Shown: piece by piece, positions 35,168 to 46,300 of the stretch
How the letters are laid out: the number at the start of each line of letters is the position of its first letter
How positions within the stretch are numbered: the stretch's first letter is position 1
Source of the DNA: Tipula vernalis
Taxonomy: Eukaryota; Arthropoda; Insecta; Diptera; Tipulidae
NCBI GenBank assembly: GCA_958295665.1
Contig: OY282558.1
Coordinates: forward strand, 185,296,015-185,360,014
Length of the DNA stretch: 64,000 bases
Reading direction: 5' to 3'
The notes under the pieces: generated by a model
The model's input: only the letters and a program-made list of their open reading frames with translations
Told to the model about the DNA's origin: nothing
The model's database searches: none
Translations under genes and position numbers: made by a program

Positions 35168-38100
35168 CGCGACATTAGAATAAAATGGTTCTAACTTCAG
35201 TTACTGTCATTTTGAGAAAATGGCAAATGAAATTTCAAATGGATGTATTTTTTTAATTAGACATTATTTTCTAGTTTGGTTTTCGCACTCATAGATATTG
35301 AATTATCAATTTTCTAAAGGCTTCTACTAATTAATGAAATTTTGCGAATTAAATTAGAGAATTGCAAAAATCATTTTGCATTTACAACCTTTTGTAAATT
35401 TTAACGCTATTAGAGGAATGTAAAAAGGTTGTAAGTGGTCACTTAGAATTTTGTTTTACTGCAGTTGGGAGAATTTTATTCGAATTTTCGAATTGAGGTT
35501 GTATATACTTCATTATGTAAATTTAAACATAAAAATAACCTTAGGTATTTTACTAATAAATTTTATTATAATATAATAAGTATGTATCACATATTAATTC
35601 AACATTTAAAAAAATAAATAGATATAATGTTAATAAATCAACCATTAAAATAATAATTCAATTTAAAATTAACTTAAATGTAGTAACACAGTAATTCCAT
35701 TTTTAGTCTTAGTTTCAATTGCTTTGGCTCCAATGGCCAAATACTTTTGATATTCTTAGTCTCTTGACGTTAATAAGATCTTGTAGTACTCCTGATCTTG
35801 TTGGCTCATATACTTAAACATTTTTTCGATATCCTTTTTTTTATTAATAGGTATCGGTTTATGGTTCAAATTAATTATTGATGGACTAGGTAATGTTTGA
35901 ATAAGTACGCTTTGCGGTCTAGTAACCCTAGTTGTTTTCGATGCTGATCTTATGGATACTTCGTGGTAGTTCTCATGAGAATACGACAAGCTGTACTTGA
36001 TTTGAAACATATTTTGAGTAAATTGCAACATTTTTAAGGAACAGAATGGTACCATTTTATAATTAAATGCTTTTGAGCATGCCTCAAAATTTTTGAAATC
36101 GCATGGCTTCATTTGCAATATTTGGAAAGGCCGCTTCCGGTTGATGGTTTTTAGTAGTCGCATTAGGCCGATTGGTGAAAAAAATTCGTTTTTTGAAAGC
36201 ACCTTTTCAATTTGGCTGTGTGCATTATCAATTTCTTGAATGCAAGAATGACCAGGCAAAGAAAATCGCATTTCAATGAATTCTATTTCTGGATGGATAG
36301 AAATAAAATGTTGAATGGCAAATGATATAAATGAATTCTTGTTCTGGGGCACACAAGCGTCACTCCAAGTTATAAGTTTCGTTATATCATTTTCGGCGAA
36401 CACTCGTTCCAGTATTTGAATAAAGGCCGATGCTATATCATTGCCGGTCCGTCCCATGGTAGCTTCATTCCATATAGCACAATAAACAGCTTTTGTGGTG
36501 GATAAATGTGCCGTCAAGTTGTACACGTTGAGTTTGGAGAGGTAAAAAGATTCATCAATGTTGGTTTTCGGACATGTTATGACCTTTTGCTTGTCGAAAC
36601 AAAGAATGGGTACCCCACTTTCCTTATCGTTTTCCTTTAACTGCCGCATTGCCACTTTAAAGGCAATATGGTCAACATACTCGTCTCCTTTAATTTTGGT
36701 TTTGTCGATTACGAACAATTCGCATAGGCCACATCTATCAGATTTGGGTTTGAAAAAATCCAGATTAAAACGCGTATTGAAGATATGCCGATAGTAACTG
36801 CTTTTGACAGGTGATTCATTTGATTCTAAACATCTTTTGGAATACAAATCATACATTTTACAAATGTTTAAATTAGCATCGAGGTATTTCTTCTTGGTTT
36901 TTTCTCTGCAGTAGTGCGATTCTACGCAAGGGAAGCTATTGATGTGGCTCAAGACTAAATGTAGCCTTGCTTGTGATATTGCTCTTCCACTTCTAGTACC
37001 CTTCATACTTTTCGACACAGTTCCAGTCATATTCATTTTTTCGTAAACTGTGTATATAGGTTTTTGCGATATTGCCAAAGTCCCCAAATAAAACTGCTTA
37101 CATACAGATATTCTGTTTCCATGAAAATTAAAAAAATAAAAATACGAAAATTTTCGGCGAGATGTTTTGTCCGATTTCCGTTTTCGGCGAGTATCGACCC
37201 GTTCGGTGGTTTTCGATATGAAACTGTATTTCCCGGCTTGGTCAAGTGAATAGTAATCATCAAAAATTATTTTCTGATCAGCTTCACTTATTTGTTTAGA
37301 ACAATGCAATCTGCAAGATGTTAAGCAGTTTTTTAAATTTTTGACTTGCTTGTTAGGGCGAACTTGACCTTTGTGGTTTGTGAATTCTAAACCTGATTGG
37401 TAATTTCGGTTTCGTACGTTTACTTTCCAATTTTCCGATTTGCGGGATCGTTTTCTTGGTTTAAGCTAAATTCAAAATAAACGTTTTAATTACATATGAA
37501 CGTTTAACTTATTTAATAATCTCTTACCAATTCATTTCCAGTTGGATTAGAATATTCACTATCCGAAACTGGAGGGCATTGATAAGATTCAGGAACACTC
37601 GGTGACGAACTCTCGGCAATAGCACCATTTTCTGTAGCCACAACACAATTATTGATATTTGGTGTCCCCGAAAATGATAATATTTCAGGATCATTTATAA
37701 TCAAGCAATCGTTTTTCGAGTTAGGTAATTCAAACTGTAAAATTGCATCCCCTTCTCCAACCACACTCAAATATTCAACAGCAAATGCTCCAGACATGGC
37801 GGTGCTAGATTATAATAATGGAAAATTCAATATTCAACATTCCTTTAATAATAAAACGTTTACTATTACTTACATATTATGTACAGAATTTTACAAAAAT
37901 TATCACAAGTGAACAATACACAACCACGAATTAAACCAAACTGAAATTTACGAAATTTTGACGTTTCATTGTATTTCTACAGTAGCGCTAAGAATAAAAA
38001 AGTTGTAACTACTTAAACAATGTAAAAAAGTTGCATACCACACTAACTGAAATTTTTTTTTCGATAAAAAGGTTGTAAGTGACAATTTCTAGGTAGATAG

Positions 38101-38292
38101 AACTATTTTTCATAAATTATTGGAAAAAGACGAAGAAGTTACAACGTTTTTACAACTTTATCTTTTAAATGAGCCATTTTTTTGTAAATCTGACAACACC
38201 AATCGGAAGATTGAGCTAAAATTAGCCTATTTACATATATAACTCATTTTTTTAAAAAATGTCGCTTAGAACTCTTTTATTCTAATGTCGCG
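35168..38292 (-). mobile_element. Apparently intact 3.1-kb DNA transposon, DUF7869-type transposase
   Basis: The ends are CGCGACATTAGAATAAAA (35168 on) and its complement ending at 38292; GTTCTAA also matches further in. Flanks ATCTCT (35162-35167) and ATCTGT (38293-38298) look like a 6-bp target duplication with one difference. Size and gene layout match the decayed relative at 12768-15913. It is nested in the 6.9-kb composite element, so it is among the younger insertions here. Confidence 0.8.
35756..37797 (-). CDS. Putative DDE-type transposase, DUF7869-like, intact (659 aa)
   Basis: Two exons: 37797-37528 (90 codons, ATG start, donor GTAAGAG) and 37465-35756 (570 codons including stop; acceptor TTTAG), intron 62 nt, phase 0. 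Order: acidic/Ser-rich N-terminus (1-90), very basic segment KPRKRSRK (from 92), Cys/His clusters (FPCVESHYCR, Cys270 and Cys276; CGLC at 335-338), then a core with LCFDKQKV (Asp381), FYLSKLNVYNLTAH, IWNEATMGRTGNDIAS, TWSDACVPQNKN (Asp459) and GHSCIQEIDNAHSQIE (Glu501 region). This D..D..E spacing around SDxC..QNKN fits an RNase-H-fold transposase and parallels SDTCGGQNRN in the copy at 13245-15393. The family name DUF7869 is recalled, not searched. No stop or frameshift interrupts it. Confidence 0.72.
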
Positions 38293-38490
38293 ATCTGTCA
38301 GCAAAATGAAGTATTCCCCGACACTACATCGTTGCTAGGCAACTTACTAAAAACAGTACTGGAAAGTATTCCTTGCCTAGGCAGAGAATACTTTCTAGTA
38401 CTGATTATCATCTGTTTTTAAGAAATACATGATATAATTTTAATTTATTTAGTTTTTATTATTATAATTGTAAAAGTACATATTTAACAA
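38293..38490. other. Spacer with nested small palindromes
   Basis: GTTGCTAGGCAAC (about 38331) and GAAAGTATTC..GCCTAGGC..GAATACTTTC (about 38363-38395) are perfect or near-perfect palindromes between the transposon end and the recombinase gene. Confidence 0.55.
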
Positions 38491-39677
38491 CTATTTATTA
38501 TTGGTTATATTTACATGAATTGTACAATTTGTACAGGTGTTGAAAATTGGCGCAGATGCATTACAATCAAGGTTAGTTGTAGCCACTGATGCACTATTAT
38601 CGTTTATTTCGGTCATGTTAGGGTCCACATCTGGATTTTGTTCGGTAGTATTGAAAATTTTTATTTCGGTCATGTTACGGTCCACACCTGGATTTTGTTC
38701 GGTGGTATTGAAAATTCTGTTTGCAACTTCAATTTTATTATTTAGAGAATCATCAATGTACCCTTCGGCAACCGTTGCCGATTTCCAACCACCATGTCTC
38801 TTAAGGCAAGTCAAATCTGCACCTGTATCTACCAATATTGTAGCAGATGATCTGCGAAAACAGTGCCCTGTATATTCTATCGCATTTGGCAACTTCAAAT
38901 AAGTAGCTACAGTTTGAGGCAATTTGCCAAACTGATGTATGCCCACTACTTGTCTGTTACCTCTACCGTTTTTTAATTTGAAAAAGAATCCAGGGTTATC
39001 GAAATCAGTGGGACGTAATGCTATGTATCTTCGATATATTTCGATATACGCTTCATTTACAATAAATGATCTTGGCTTGTTCGTCTTGTTAACAGGAATG
39101 GTAATCAATATCCTATTTCCCAAATCTTGAATGTCATTCAAATTTATTCGGCATAGTTCATCTTGACGACATGCGCCAGAAATTCCAAAAATTAAGGCAA
39201 CCTAGAAAACAAATTTTTTGTAAATAAATTATGAGCGCGTACATCTTAACATACTTTTGCCATTAAATATGTATCATCTGGAGCAAGTTCCATAAATGTT
39301 TCTATTTGTTGTTTCGTTAAGATTTTGGATTTTTTAGGCTTATATCCATCTGACTGACGTTTCTGTAATGCGCGTAGTTTTCCATATTTGGATATATCAA
39401 CATTATTGTTAATGCTAAGCGTCGACCTCACCATGGAATAGTTGGACCATAAGGTTGACGGTTTCATCTTTTGACATAAATCCGAAAAATATGCAATTAA
39501 AACGTTTTCGGAGAATGAATTGGCCTTGTTATTTATGCGATAATCCATAAAACGATTGTATGCATTTTCGTACTTCTCCCTCGACTTCTGCGGCAACAAA
39601 TTTAGTGTAGTCAATCTTGCTGTCTCCAAGATGCCAGGCGGAGTACCTGGGATTGAATTATCAAAATTGCTGTCCAT
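38491..39677 (-). CDS. Tyrosine recombinase, Crypton-like, intact (377 aa)
   Basis: Two exons: 39677-39255 (141 codons from ATG, donor GTATGT) and 39201-38491 (acceptor TTTCTAG), intron 53 nt, phase 0. The N-terminal half (about 15-120) is an all-helical core-binding domain (SREKYENAYNRFMDY, SENVLIAYFSDL, MKPSTLWSNYSMVRSTL). The catalytic half has Arg153 in GACRQDEL, a Lys-bearing strand near 180, TGHCFRRS with His254 and Arg257, RHGGWKS with His277, and the nucleophile Tyr289 in EGYIDDS, so the R..H-R..H..Y set is complete. The C-terminus holds two near-identical repeats (IFNTTEQNPGVD.NMTEI). Such genes occur in insect Cryptons, which recombine DNA through a 3'-phosphotyrosine intermediate. 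Crypton elements normally lack TIRs, yet this gene sits inside a TIR-bounded unit. Confidence 0.82.
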
Positions 39678-39890
39678 TATATTTAAACTAAACCACAAAT
39701 TAACGACGGGTATCGTTTGCTCTGACAGACCTTTAAATAAATTGACAGCGCACGCGATTGTTATAATTCTAAGGTAACTTTGATAGTGAAATCTATTGAA
39801 AATATAAATTGGAAAATGTTGCGTATTTTAAAGAATATAATGAATAAAATGGATAATCTGATATACTGCCGATTAGAGAAAAAATCGTAT
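39678..39890. other. Upstream region of the recombinase gene, nothing assigned
   Basis: AT-rich, presumably carries the promoter of the minus-strand recombinase gene. Confidence 0.3.
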
Positions 39891-40009
39891 GTGCAACTCG
39901 TGGAAAAACTATAATTCCCGGACTCTTATGGTTGCTGGAACTCGGCTGACGCCTCGTCCCAGCAACTTCCATACTCGTCCGGGAATATATCGTTTTTCCT
40001 ACACGTTAC
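39891..40009 (-). repeat. Hairpin H2 with tiered CGAG/CGAG tandem G.A mismatches
   Basis: Read on the minus strand. Core: CTCG 39941-39944 and CTCG 39953-39956 (CGAG/CGAG on the complement), loop TGAC 39947-39950 closed by GC. Second tier CTCT 39923-39926 opposite CTCG 39974-39977. Outer tier CTCG 39897-39900 opposite CACG 40002-40005. Helices such as GTTGCT/AGCAAC, ATTCCCGGA/TCCGGGAAT and GGAAAAAC/GTTTTTCC separate them. It lies about 250 bp inside the right end of the composite element, mirrored relative to H1. Confidence 0.82.
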
Positions 40010-40193
40010 ACAATATACTATTTTCATTCAATTTGACTATGAATAATTTTCCAATGACTACTCAACATTTTGTTATACTAAATATAACTCACGTTGCCCC
40101 TACCAGAGTGGGTTATACAATAACAATGGGTTATTTTACATTTTCTTTATTTGAAATCAGCGTAGTTATCGGGCTATTATATATCAAAAGTGG
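40010..40193. other. AT-rich end of the composite element, no gene seen
   Basis: Contains CAAAAGTGGATAA (40184-40196), the complement of TTATCCACTTTTG at 33624. Confidence 0.4.
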
Positions 40194-40255
40194 ATAAAAA
40201 AATTGAATTCAATAAATGTACAATTCGTCATTTTGACGGGTTGGTAGTTCTAGTG
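40194..40255 (-). repeat. Right TIR of the 6.9-kb composite element
   Basis: Reverse complement of the left TIR at about 33317-33378 with scattered differences. Confidence 0.7.
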
Positions 40256-40563
40256 TTATTATGTAATGATTGTGATAAATTGTATATCGCCCAGACTGGC
40301 AATATTTCAAAATAAGGTTTCCAGAACATGTAAAACGAAATTGGTAAACAGAACAATATAAAATCCAACTTTGCACACCACTTGACACATGAACAACACA
40401 GTTACACAAGTGGCAGTGACAACTTATTAATATTACACAAAATACAACCGGCATTTCGGTTGGAAGAAATTGAAATTTATCATCATAGAAATAACCGTTT
40501 CCTTTTGAATGAAAAAATGCTTCGCAACTGTTGTAATCCGATCCAAAAATTTAATATAGTTTA
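40256..40563 (+). pseudogene. Penelope-like element fragment D (GIY-YIG endonuclease)
   Basis: Reads CNDCDKLYIAQTG (normally YIGQTG), then FQNM.NEIGKQN, SNFAHHLTHEQHSYTS, ILHKIQ, LEEIEIYHHRNN and LNEKML, the full Penelope-type GIY-YIG domain with its CXXC pair. Two in-frame stops and G-to-A in the YIG triplet inactivate it. It continues fragment C, from which it is separated by the composite insertion. Confidence 0.85.
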
Positions 40564-40927
40564 AGTAACACTGCAATTAAATGAATTGTATATTATATTT
40601 TCATTTGTGTATGATATTGTTAAGAAAATAGAAAAATGGTATTGGTATAATTGCAATTGATATACATACATTGATGTACGATCTGAACAAACAACAATTG
40701 TTGGACAGGAGACAAAAAGCAGAACATTCGATGATTTGGACAAAGATACATCGAAATTATTGGAATTAAAACTTAAATTATATTCTAAATAAAATTACAA
40801 TTTTATAATAATAAATATAAATCATAAAGTTTGGGATTTCGTTTTAATAGTGAGAAGTGGTGCTATAAGTTAATGTGAAGTTTAAATTAAAATAGTGGTA
40901 CAAACAATTTGATCATACGGCATAACA
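40564..40927 (+). mobile_element. Presumed 5' LTR (3' part) of a Ty3/gypsy-like element
   Basis: The sequence just before the primer-binding site ends CATACGGCATAACA at 40927. An AATAAA at about 40788 fits the LTR polyadenylation signal. The last 36 bp (40892-40927) recur exactly at 50109-50144. The left LTR boundary is not determined; TGTT at about 40617 is one possibility. Confidence 0.5.
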
Positions 40928-40931
40928 ATAT

Positions 40932-40947
40932 TGGTGACAGCGATGAG
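40932..40947 (+). promoter_or_regulatory. Candidate primer-binding site of the gypsy-like element
   Basis: TGGTGACAGCGATGAG follows the LTR end by 4 bp. TGG is the universal complement of tRNA CCA. Confidence 0.5.
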
Positions 40948-41581
40948 ATACCGTTCAAAACAAATCTCAAATTTTAAGTTTACACCGTAGTCAAAGCCGT
41001 TATTTTAATCAAAATCAACTTCAGAATTGCATTATACAAATTATAGTTCTCACTATTATATTTTATTAAATCAATCGTTGGCATCTCAATAAAATATAAT
41101 AATAATTACAAAAATCATATAACCAGTGAACTATAGTCGAATATAAGTTATTAATAAAAAATTATGGAGATTTTCAACTAGTGCACCGTCGTCGAGAATT
41201 ATGTATAATAATCATGAAACAGTTTCTGCTATATCCATCAAAGTTTTATAAAGATAAATGAAATACTTATTATACATAATTATATCAAATCGCAACTAAA
41301 AATCTGTCTGCAAAATTTATGTAAATTCTGGCGGATAAAGGTCATCACATGACCTGAATAAAATTCCAGAACAAGGTCAGATTATCACCTGATTAAATTA
41401 TTGGAACCACGTTTTCAATTGTCGGATCATCAGTCGTCATCATATTTAATCAAATCAAAAATACCCTCGGTAATATTCTATTGTATATATATTATTTTTA
41501 TAGTTATTTATATTTTCTAATTTTTTAATTTTTACTTTTTATGAACAACCATACTTTATTTCGGAGTTATCAATCAATTGT

Positions 41582-42670
41582 ATGCAAGGTGAGAGGAAAC
41601 CACAGACTAGAGAAATTTCTAGTAGTCGAACGTCGTTGGATTTAAGAAGTCGGAAACTTGTATTTACACCTACATCTCCTAAAACCGTGAGTATTAATTA
41701 TTGTGAACAACCGATCGTGTCAAGCGCATTAAATAAAAATTATCGTAACGTAGATTGCAAACCTCAGTGTATTTTCGACATTTTTCCATTTGATTTGTTT
41801 GGTGATTCTCCTCTGAAAAAGGAAAAACCTATAATGGCTTTTAATATTAGTACTGCCTTAAAGCTTATTCCAGAATTTGATGGTGCACCATAACTTTTAC
41901 ATAAATTTATAGTTTGTTGCGAAATTATTTTGAGGCCATTAAAAGAAACTAGTGATATTCAGAGTTGTTTAAAGATTATTAAATCTAAGTTATCTAGCAC
42001 TGCTTATAACGTAGTTTGTTATGAAGACTTTGACACATGGCAATCTTTAAAGACAGAACTTGAAGAACAATTTTCCGATCGTCGTCCTACTGAGCAACTG
42101 CAAGTCGAGCTTGTGAAAAATTGGCAGGATCGTAACGAAAATGTAAGGGCTTTTGCAAACAGAGTTGAAAGCCTACTTTCTGATTTAAATGACGCATGCA
42201 TTTTGCGAGAAGGTAGGGGTGTAGGGTAGGGTTAGAAATGTGAATTCTACCACAGCTCTTAAATCCTTCCAAGAAGGTCTTCGAGAACCGATAAAATCAA
42301 TCATAAAAGCCTGTTGATTCACAAATTTAAAGGATGCCATTTCAAAAGCAATTGAAGAAGAGACCAGTACGAGTAATAAACCAAATAATTGCGAAACCCA
42401 ATCAAAACCAATCATTCGTTGCCAATTATGTCATAAGCTTGGTCATGCTTCTCGAAATTGCTATTCACTAAACCAAATCGCAGCCAGGTACCTACTCTAA
42501 CGCAAATAACCGCTATTCCACAAAAGTATCCTTTAGCTGTATGGCCGGTTGGTGTGATATGCAATTACTGCAAAAACATAGGTCACTATATAAAGGATTG
42601 TAGGAAACGCATGTATAACGAGCGAAGACGTCAAGATGTTAATGCAAATCAATCGAAGCAAACCATTCCG
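41582..42670 (+). pseudogene. Gag of an LTR retrotransposon (gypsy-like), with two CCHC knuckles
   Basis: Pieces in two or three frames: a Ser/Arg-rich N-terminus, then FNISTALKLIPEFDGAP (a usual gag start), then IQSCLKIIKSKLSSTAY, WQSLKTELEEQFSDRR and AFANRVESLLSDLND. After further breaks come CQLCHKLGHASRNC (about 42420) and CNYCKNIGHYIKDC (about 42560), both CX2CX4HX4C. Stops at about 41891 and about 42228 inactivate it. Gag forms the particle and the knuckles bind RNA. No pol follows: the sequence abuts a truncated BEL LTR at 42677. Confidence 0.75.
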
Positions 42671-42676
42671 GAAAAC

Positions 42677-42890
42677 TCACCCCTATTTACCCCTTTTTTT
42701 TATATAATTTTTTTGACAGACATGTTTTTTGTTTGGGTTACCGATCATTATTACTGTGGTTCTTCTCCGTTCATCATCAGTTGTTGTCCAATAATATATA
42801 TACAGAGAATAAATTGGAACTTGTGGTTTTATTTTATATGCAATCTAACTGGGGTCAATTTTAGTATTACTAACGATCGTTGCGCAAACA
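42677..42890 (+). repeat. Truncated 5' LTR of the BEL/Pao element
   Basis: Nearly identical to 49904-50108, apart from about 11 extra bases at the left end. Confidence 0.85.
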
Positions 42891-42895
42891 TTTTT

Positions 42896-42908
42896 TGGTA
42901 CCGAAACC
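42896..42908 (+). promoter_or_regulatory. Candidate primer-binding site of the BEL/Pao element
   Basis: TGGTACCGAAACC starts 5 bp after the LTR end. Confidence 0.5.
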
Positions 42909-43305
42909 CGCGAATTGTGCCTAAACAATATTCATCAAAATATAAAATAAACGTAAGTTCTATTCAACTAAATATACAAAACGGTATAACCTGTTTACTC
43001 GAATCGAGCCATAATAAACAGTTATTATTGATAAATTGACATTTTTGTGAATTAATGTGTTAAACCACTGTTGTGAGTAAAGTGTGTAAACCAAGTGACA
43101 ATTAAATTAAGCATATAATGTGCGGTGGTTGTGATTCAGTGAACATTTAAGATTACCTATTCGTAGACTGGTGCTAGTGTGGTACCCCTTGGTCGCGTAA
43201 TTTGTGAACTCATACAATCAGTGAACCTTTTACCGTTACTTCCTAATCGTATTTAATATCGATACGTGACATTGTTATTCATTATCATTACTCATTATCA
43301 TCAAA

Positions 43306-46300
43306 ATGGCGGATTTACAATCTAATATACAAAAACGTGGTTCACTCAAGGAAACGGTAACAGTTATAAAGAAATGGGTCGACAAACTAATACAAGAGAC
43401 GAATTCAGAAGAAATACAAGCAGTAAACCGTGAACAAATCGAAACACGTATAGGCAAGCTTGATGAGGCTTGGCATGATTTTCACGATGTCGACAATCTA
43501 GTAGTTTTGGCTGGTCAACCTTCTCAATCAGAAGAGTTCGCAGACAAGTATTTTGAAACGAAAGCTAATTTGAAAAGAATATTAAATATGCGTTCACTAA
43601 GTGTGCTGCTTCCCCGGCCAATCGTGGTAATCAAACTCAAGCTGAAGGATTCTTCGATCAAACAACAGTTGTGCACGGTGACGTTTGACTACCTCGAATT
43701 CAGATAGAACCGTTTCACGGTGATTACCCAAAATGGCGTACATTCGAAGATTAATTTACAGATGCATTTCACAGCAACAATGCCTTATCACATGTGGCCA
43801 AACTTCATTACCTGAAAGGATTTTTTAAAGGTGAAGCTGCTAATTTGATTCGACATCTGCCGTTGTGTGAAACGAGTTACATCGAAGCTTGGAGCAAGCT
43901 CAAAGACCGATACGATCGAAAAAATTATTGCCTGAAGGAATTGATTCAACTGTTCATGAATCAATCTACTGTGCAAAGTTCTAATGTGAAATCACTACGA
44001 AGTGTATACGATACATCTGATGAAGTGTTAAGGGCAATTCTGCCAATGGGTAGCAGTTTGGAATCCAAGAACCTGTGGTTAATTTTTATACTATTAAACA
44101 AATTGGACTTGGAAACACAACATAGTTGAGCACAAGAGTCTAAAGAAACTGAGAATCCCACTATATCACAATTTTTAAGTTTTTTGGATTTAAGATGTCG
44201 CATGTTTGAGTCCTGTACAGTTGCGAAACGACAACCGGCATCATTGCCTAAACATAGTCAGTTCAAGGATAATAACACACATCTATATACAACCAGCATT
44301 ACTCGAAGTACATGCCCAGTATGTGCTGAAGATCATCTAATATTCCGGTGTAAACATTTTCGGGATCAAGAAATCTCATTACGAGATGTTGTGCAGAAAC
44401 ATAATTTGTGTTTTAATTGTTTACGGCCGAACCATACGGTCAATAACTGCTCGTCGAGAGCACGATGATACATTTGTCAACAAATGCACCGTACCTTACT
44501 CCATGTGAGAGACAAGGGACCAGGTCAACATGCAATGAATATTGTTAATAAAGATGAATTCCATAACAGCGTAAAAGTAAGATCAGCATATTGCTCTACT
44601 ATCAATGAGTGGAATAATCAACTAACTCCGCCAGAAGCTTCCAGCACCAGTACATCAACTGTCAACTCTGAATCGACCAACAAATCATCTAATCTTGAAC
44701 CTCATTTATTAACTCCGAGTTTGAGTCGTTCTTCAATGAGTTTAAAGTCCAGAGAACCAACAGCTGATCCAACAAGTACATCATCATTGAATTATTTTAG
44801 TAGTTCATTACCAATGAAAACTTTATTATCAACGATCACCGTCTTGATTGCTGATCGATACAATCATATGCATAAAGTCAGAGCTCTCTTGGACAGCGGC
44901 TCACAGTCTACGCTTATCTCTGAAAATACCGTTCAGCATATTGGTTTGCCTAGAATAGCTGCTACTTATATTAATTATACTCTTGGGTCATCAAAAGCTG
45001 AATACACTAACGGTTGTACAACCCTTAGATTGGTTTCCCTTCATAATCATGAAAATTCAATCACCACAGAAGCATTGATTATACCAAAGCTCACATCGAA
45101 GTTACCCGTAGTTTCATTTGATTTAACCAAGTGGCCACAATTAAACCACTTAAGGTTGGCCGATCCTTTGGTTGGTTCGCCAAATGACATTGACATTATA
45201 TTAGGAAATGACGTATTTCTAAGGCTACTGCTGCCAGAAAAGATGCAACTTGATGCTAATTTAATAGCACAACACACTATTTTTGGTTGGATTTTGGGCG
45301 GTGTGGTAGAAGGCAGTCCAAATAATGAAAGTATTTAAAGTTTTCATACAACCATTGAGTCGTTAGCTCCGGAAATCCAATTGCTCGAACAATTTTGGAA
45401 GGTGGACGATATCCAGGATATGTCTATACAAAGGGTAGATGAACATCTGTGTGAAAAACATTACATTGATACTACCACAAGAACATCAAAAAGACGCTAC
45501 ATAGTGCGGTTACCATTCATAAAAGTACCGGAGTCGCTTGGCTTTGGCTATTCATTGCACAACGCTAGCAAACGGCTTTTCAGTATGAAACGAAAATTTA
45601 CGAGGCACACGGAATTTGCAACCGAATATAAAACATTCATGGATGAGTACCATCAATTGGGTCACATGGAATTAGTACCGAAGGCTGAGATCAATAGACA
45701 CAATTTTTATTTACCGCACAATGCCGTCGTAAAAGAGGCAAGCACCACTACCAAACTTGGATCGTGTAAGGCAAATCATGGGTTATCCCTAAACGATATT
45801 TTAGAATGTGGTCCAACGATCCAAGACGATCTAGCAACAATTATTTGCCGATTTCGTACCAAGAATATTACAATTGTGGCCGATATAGAGAAGATGTATC
45901 GGCAGATCCTTATACATCCTGATGATGCTGATTATCAACGAGTGGTTTGGAGGGAGAACAATAATCTAAACATTGAACATTACCGTCTGCTCACTGTAAC
46001 TTATGGGACAAGTTGTGCTCCGTTTTTAGCAGTACGTACGTTGCATCAGCTCGCTGACGATTATAAAGATGAGTTTCCCGAAGCATCAAACATTTTACAA
46101 CGCGACATTTATGTGGATGATTTGATTACTGGCAGTAATCTGGATAATCTGGAAACCGCAAAAAACATTTACCATCAAATGTCAAGTTTAGTAGCGAAGG
46201 GTGGATTTACATTGAGGAAGTGGCTATCAAATTCTAGAGAACTAATGCAAACCATTTACCCAACGAATCAACAGAGTAGCTTGGTCATATTCGATGACCT

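Larger units (their letters stand above)
33317..40255. mobile_element. 6.9-kb composite DNA element with TIRs, subterminal hairpins and a tyrosine recombinase
   Basis: Left end TTAGAACTACCGGCCGGTCA (33317 on) matches in reverse complement the right end (CTAGAACTACCAACCCGTCA, up to 40255); the similarity runs about 60 bp to AATAAATGTA..TTTTTT. The element separates the Penelope codons for GVYKL (left) and CNDCDKLYI (right). The 6-bp pair TTAATA (33311-33316) / TTATTA (40256-40261) is a plausible target duplication that keeps the Penelope frame. Inside, in order: hairpin H1, foldback palindrome, family-A repeat, a nested 3.1-kb transposon (35168-38292), a tyrosine recombinase gene, hairpin H2. 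Whether the recombinase belongs to the TIR element or is nested is open. Confidence 0.6.

Noticed and set aside
38491..39677. Tyrosine recombinase as recent bacterial transfer (XerC/D-like)
   Set aside because: It has a 53-nt spliceosomal intron, AT-rich local codon use and motifs of the insect Crypton type.
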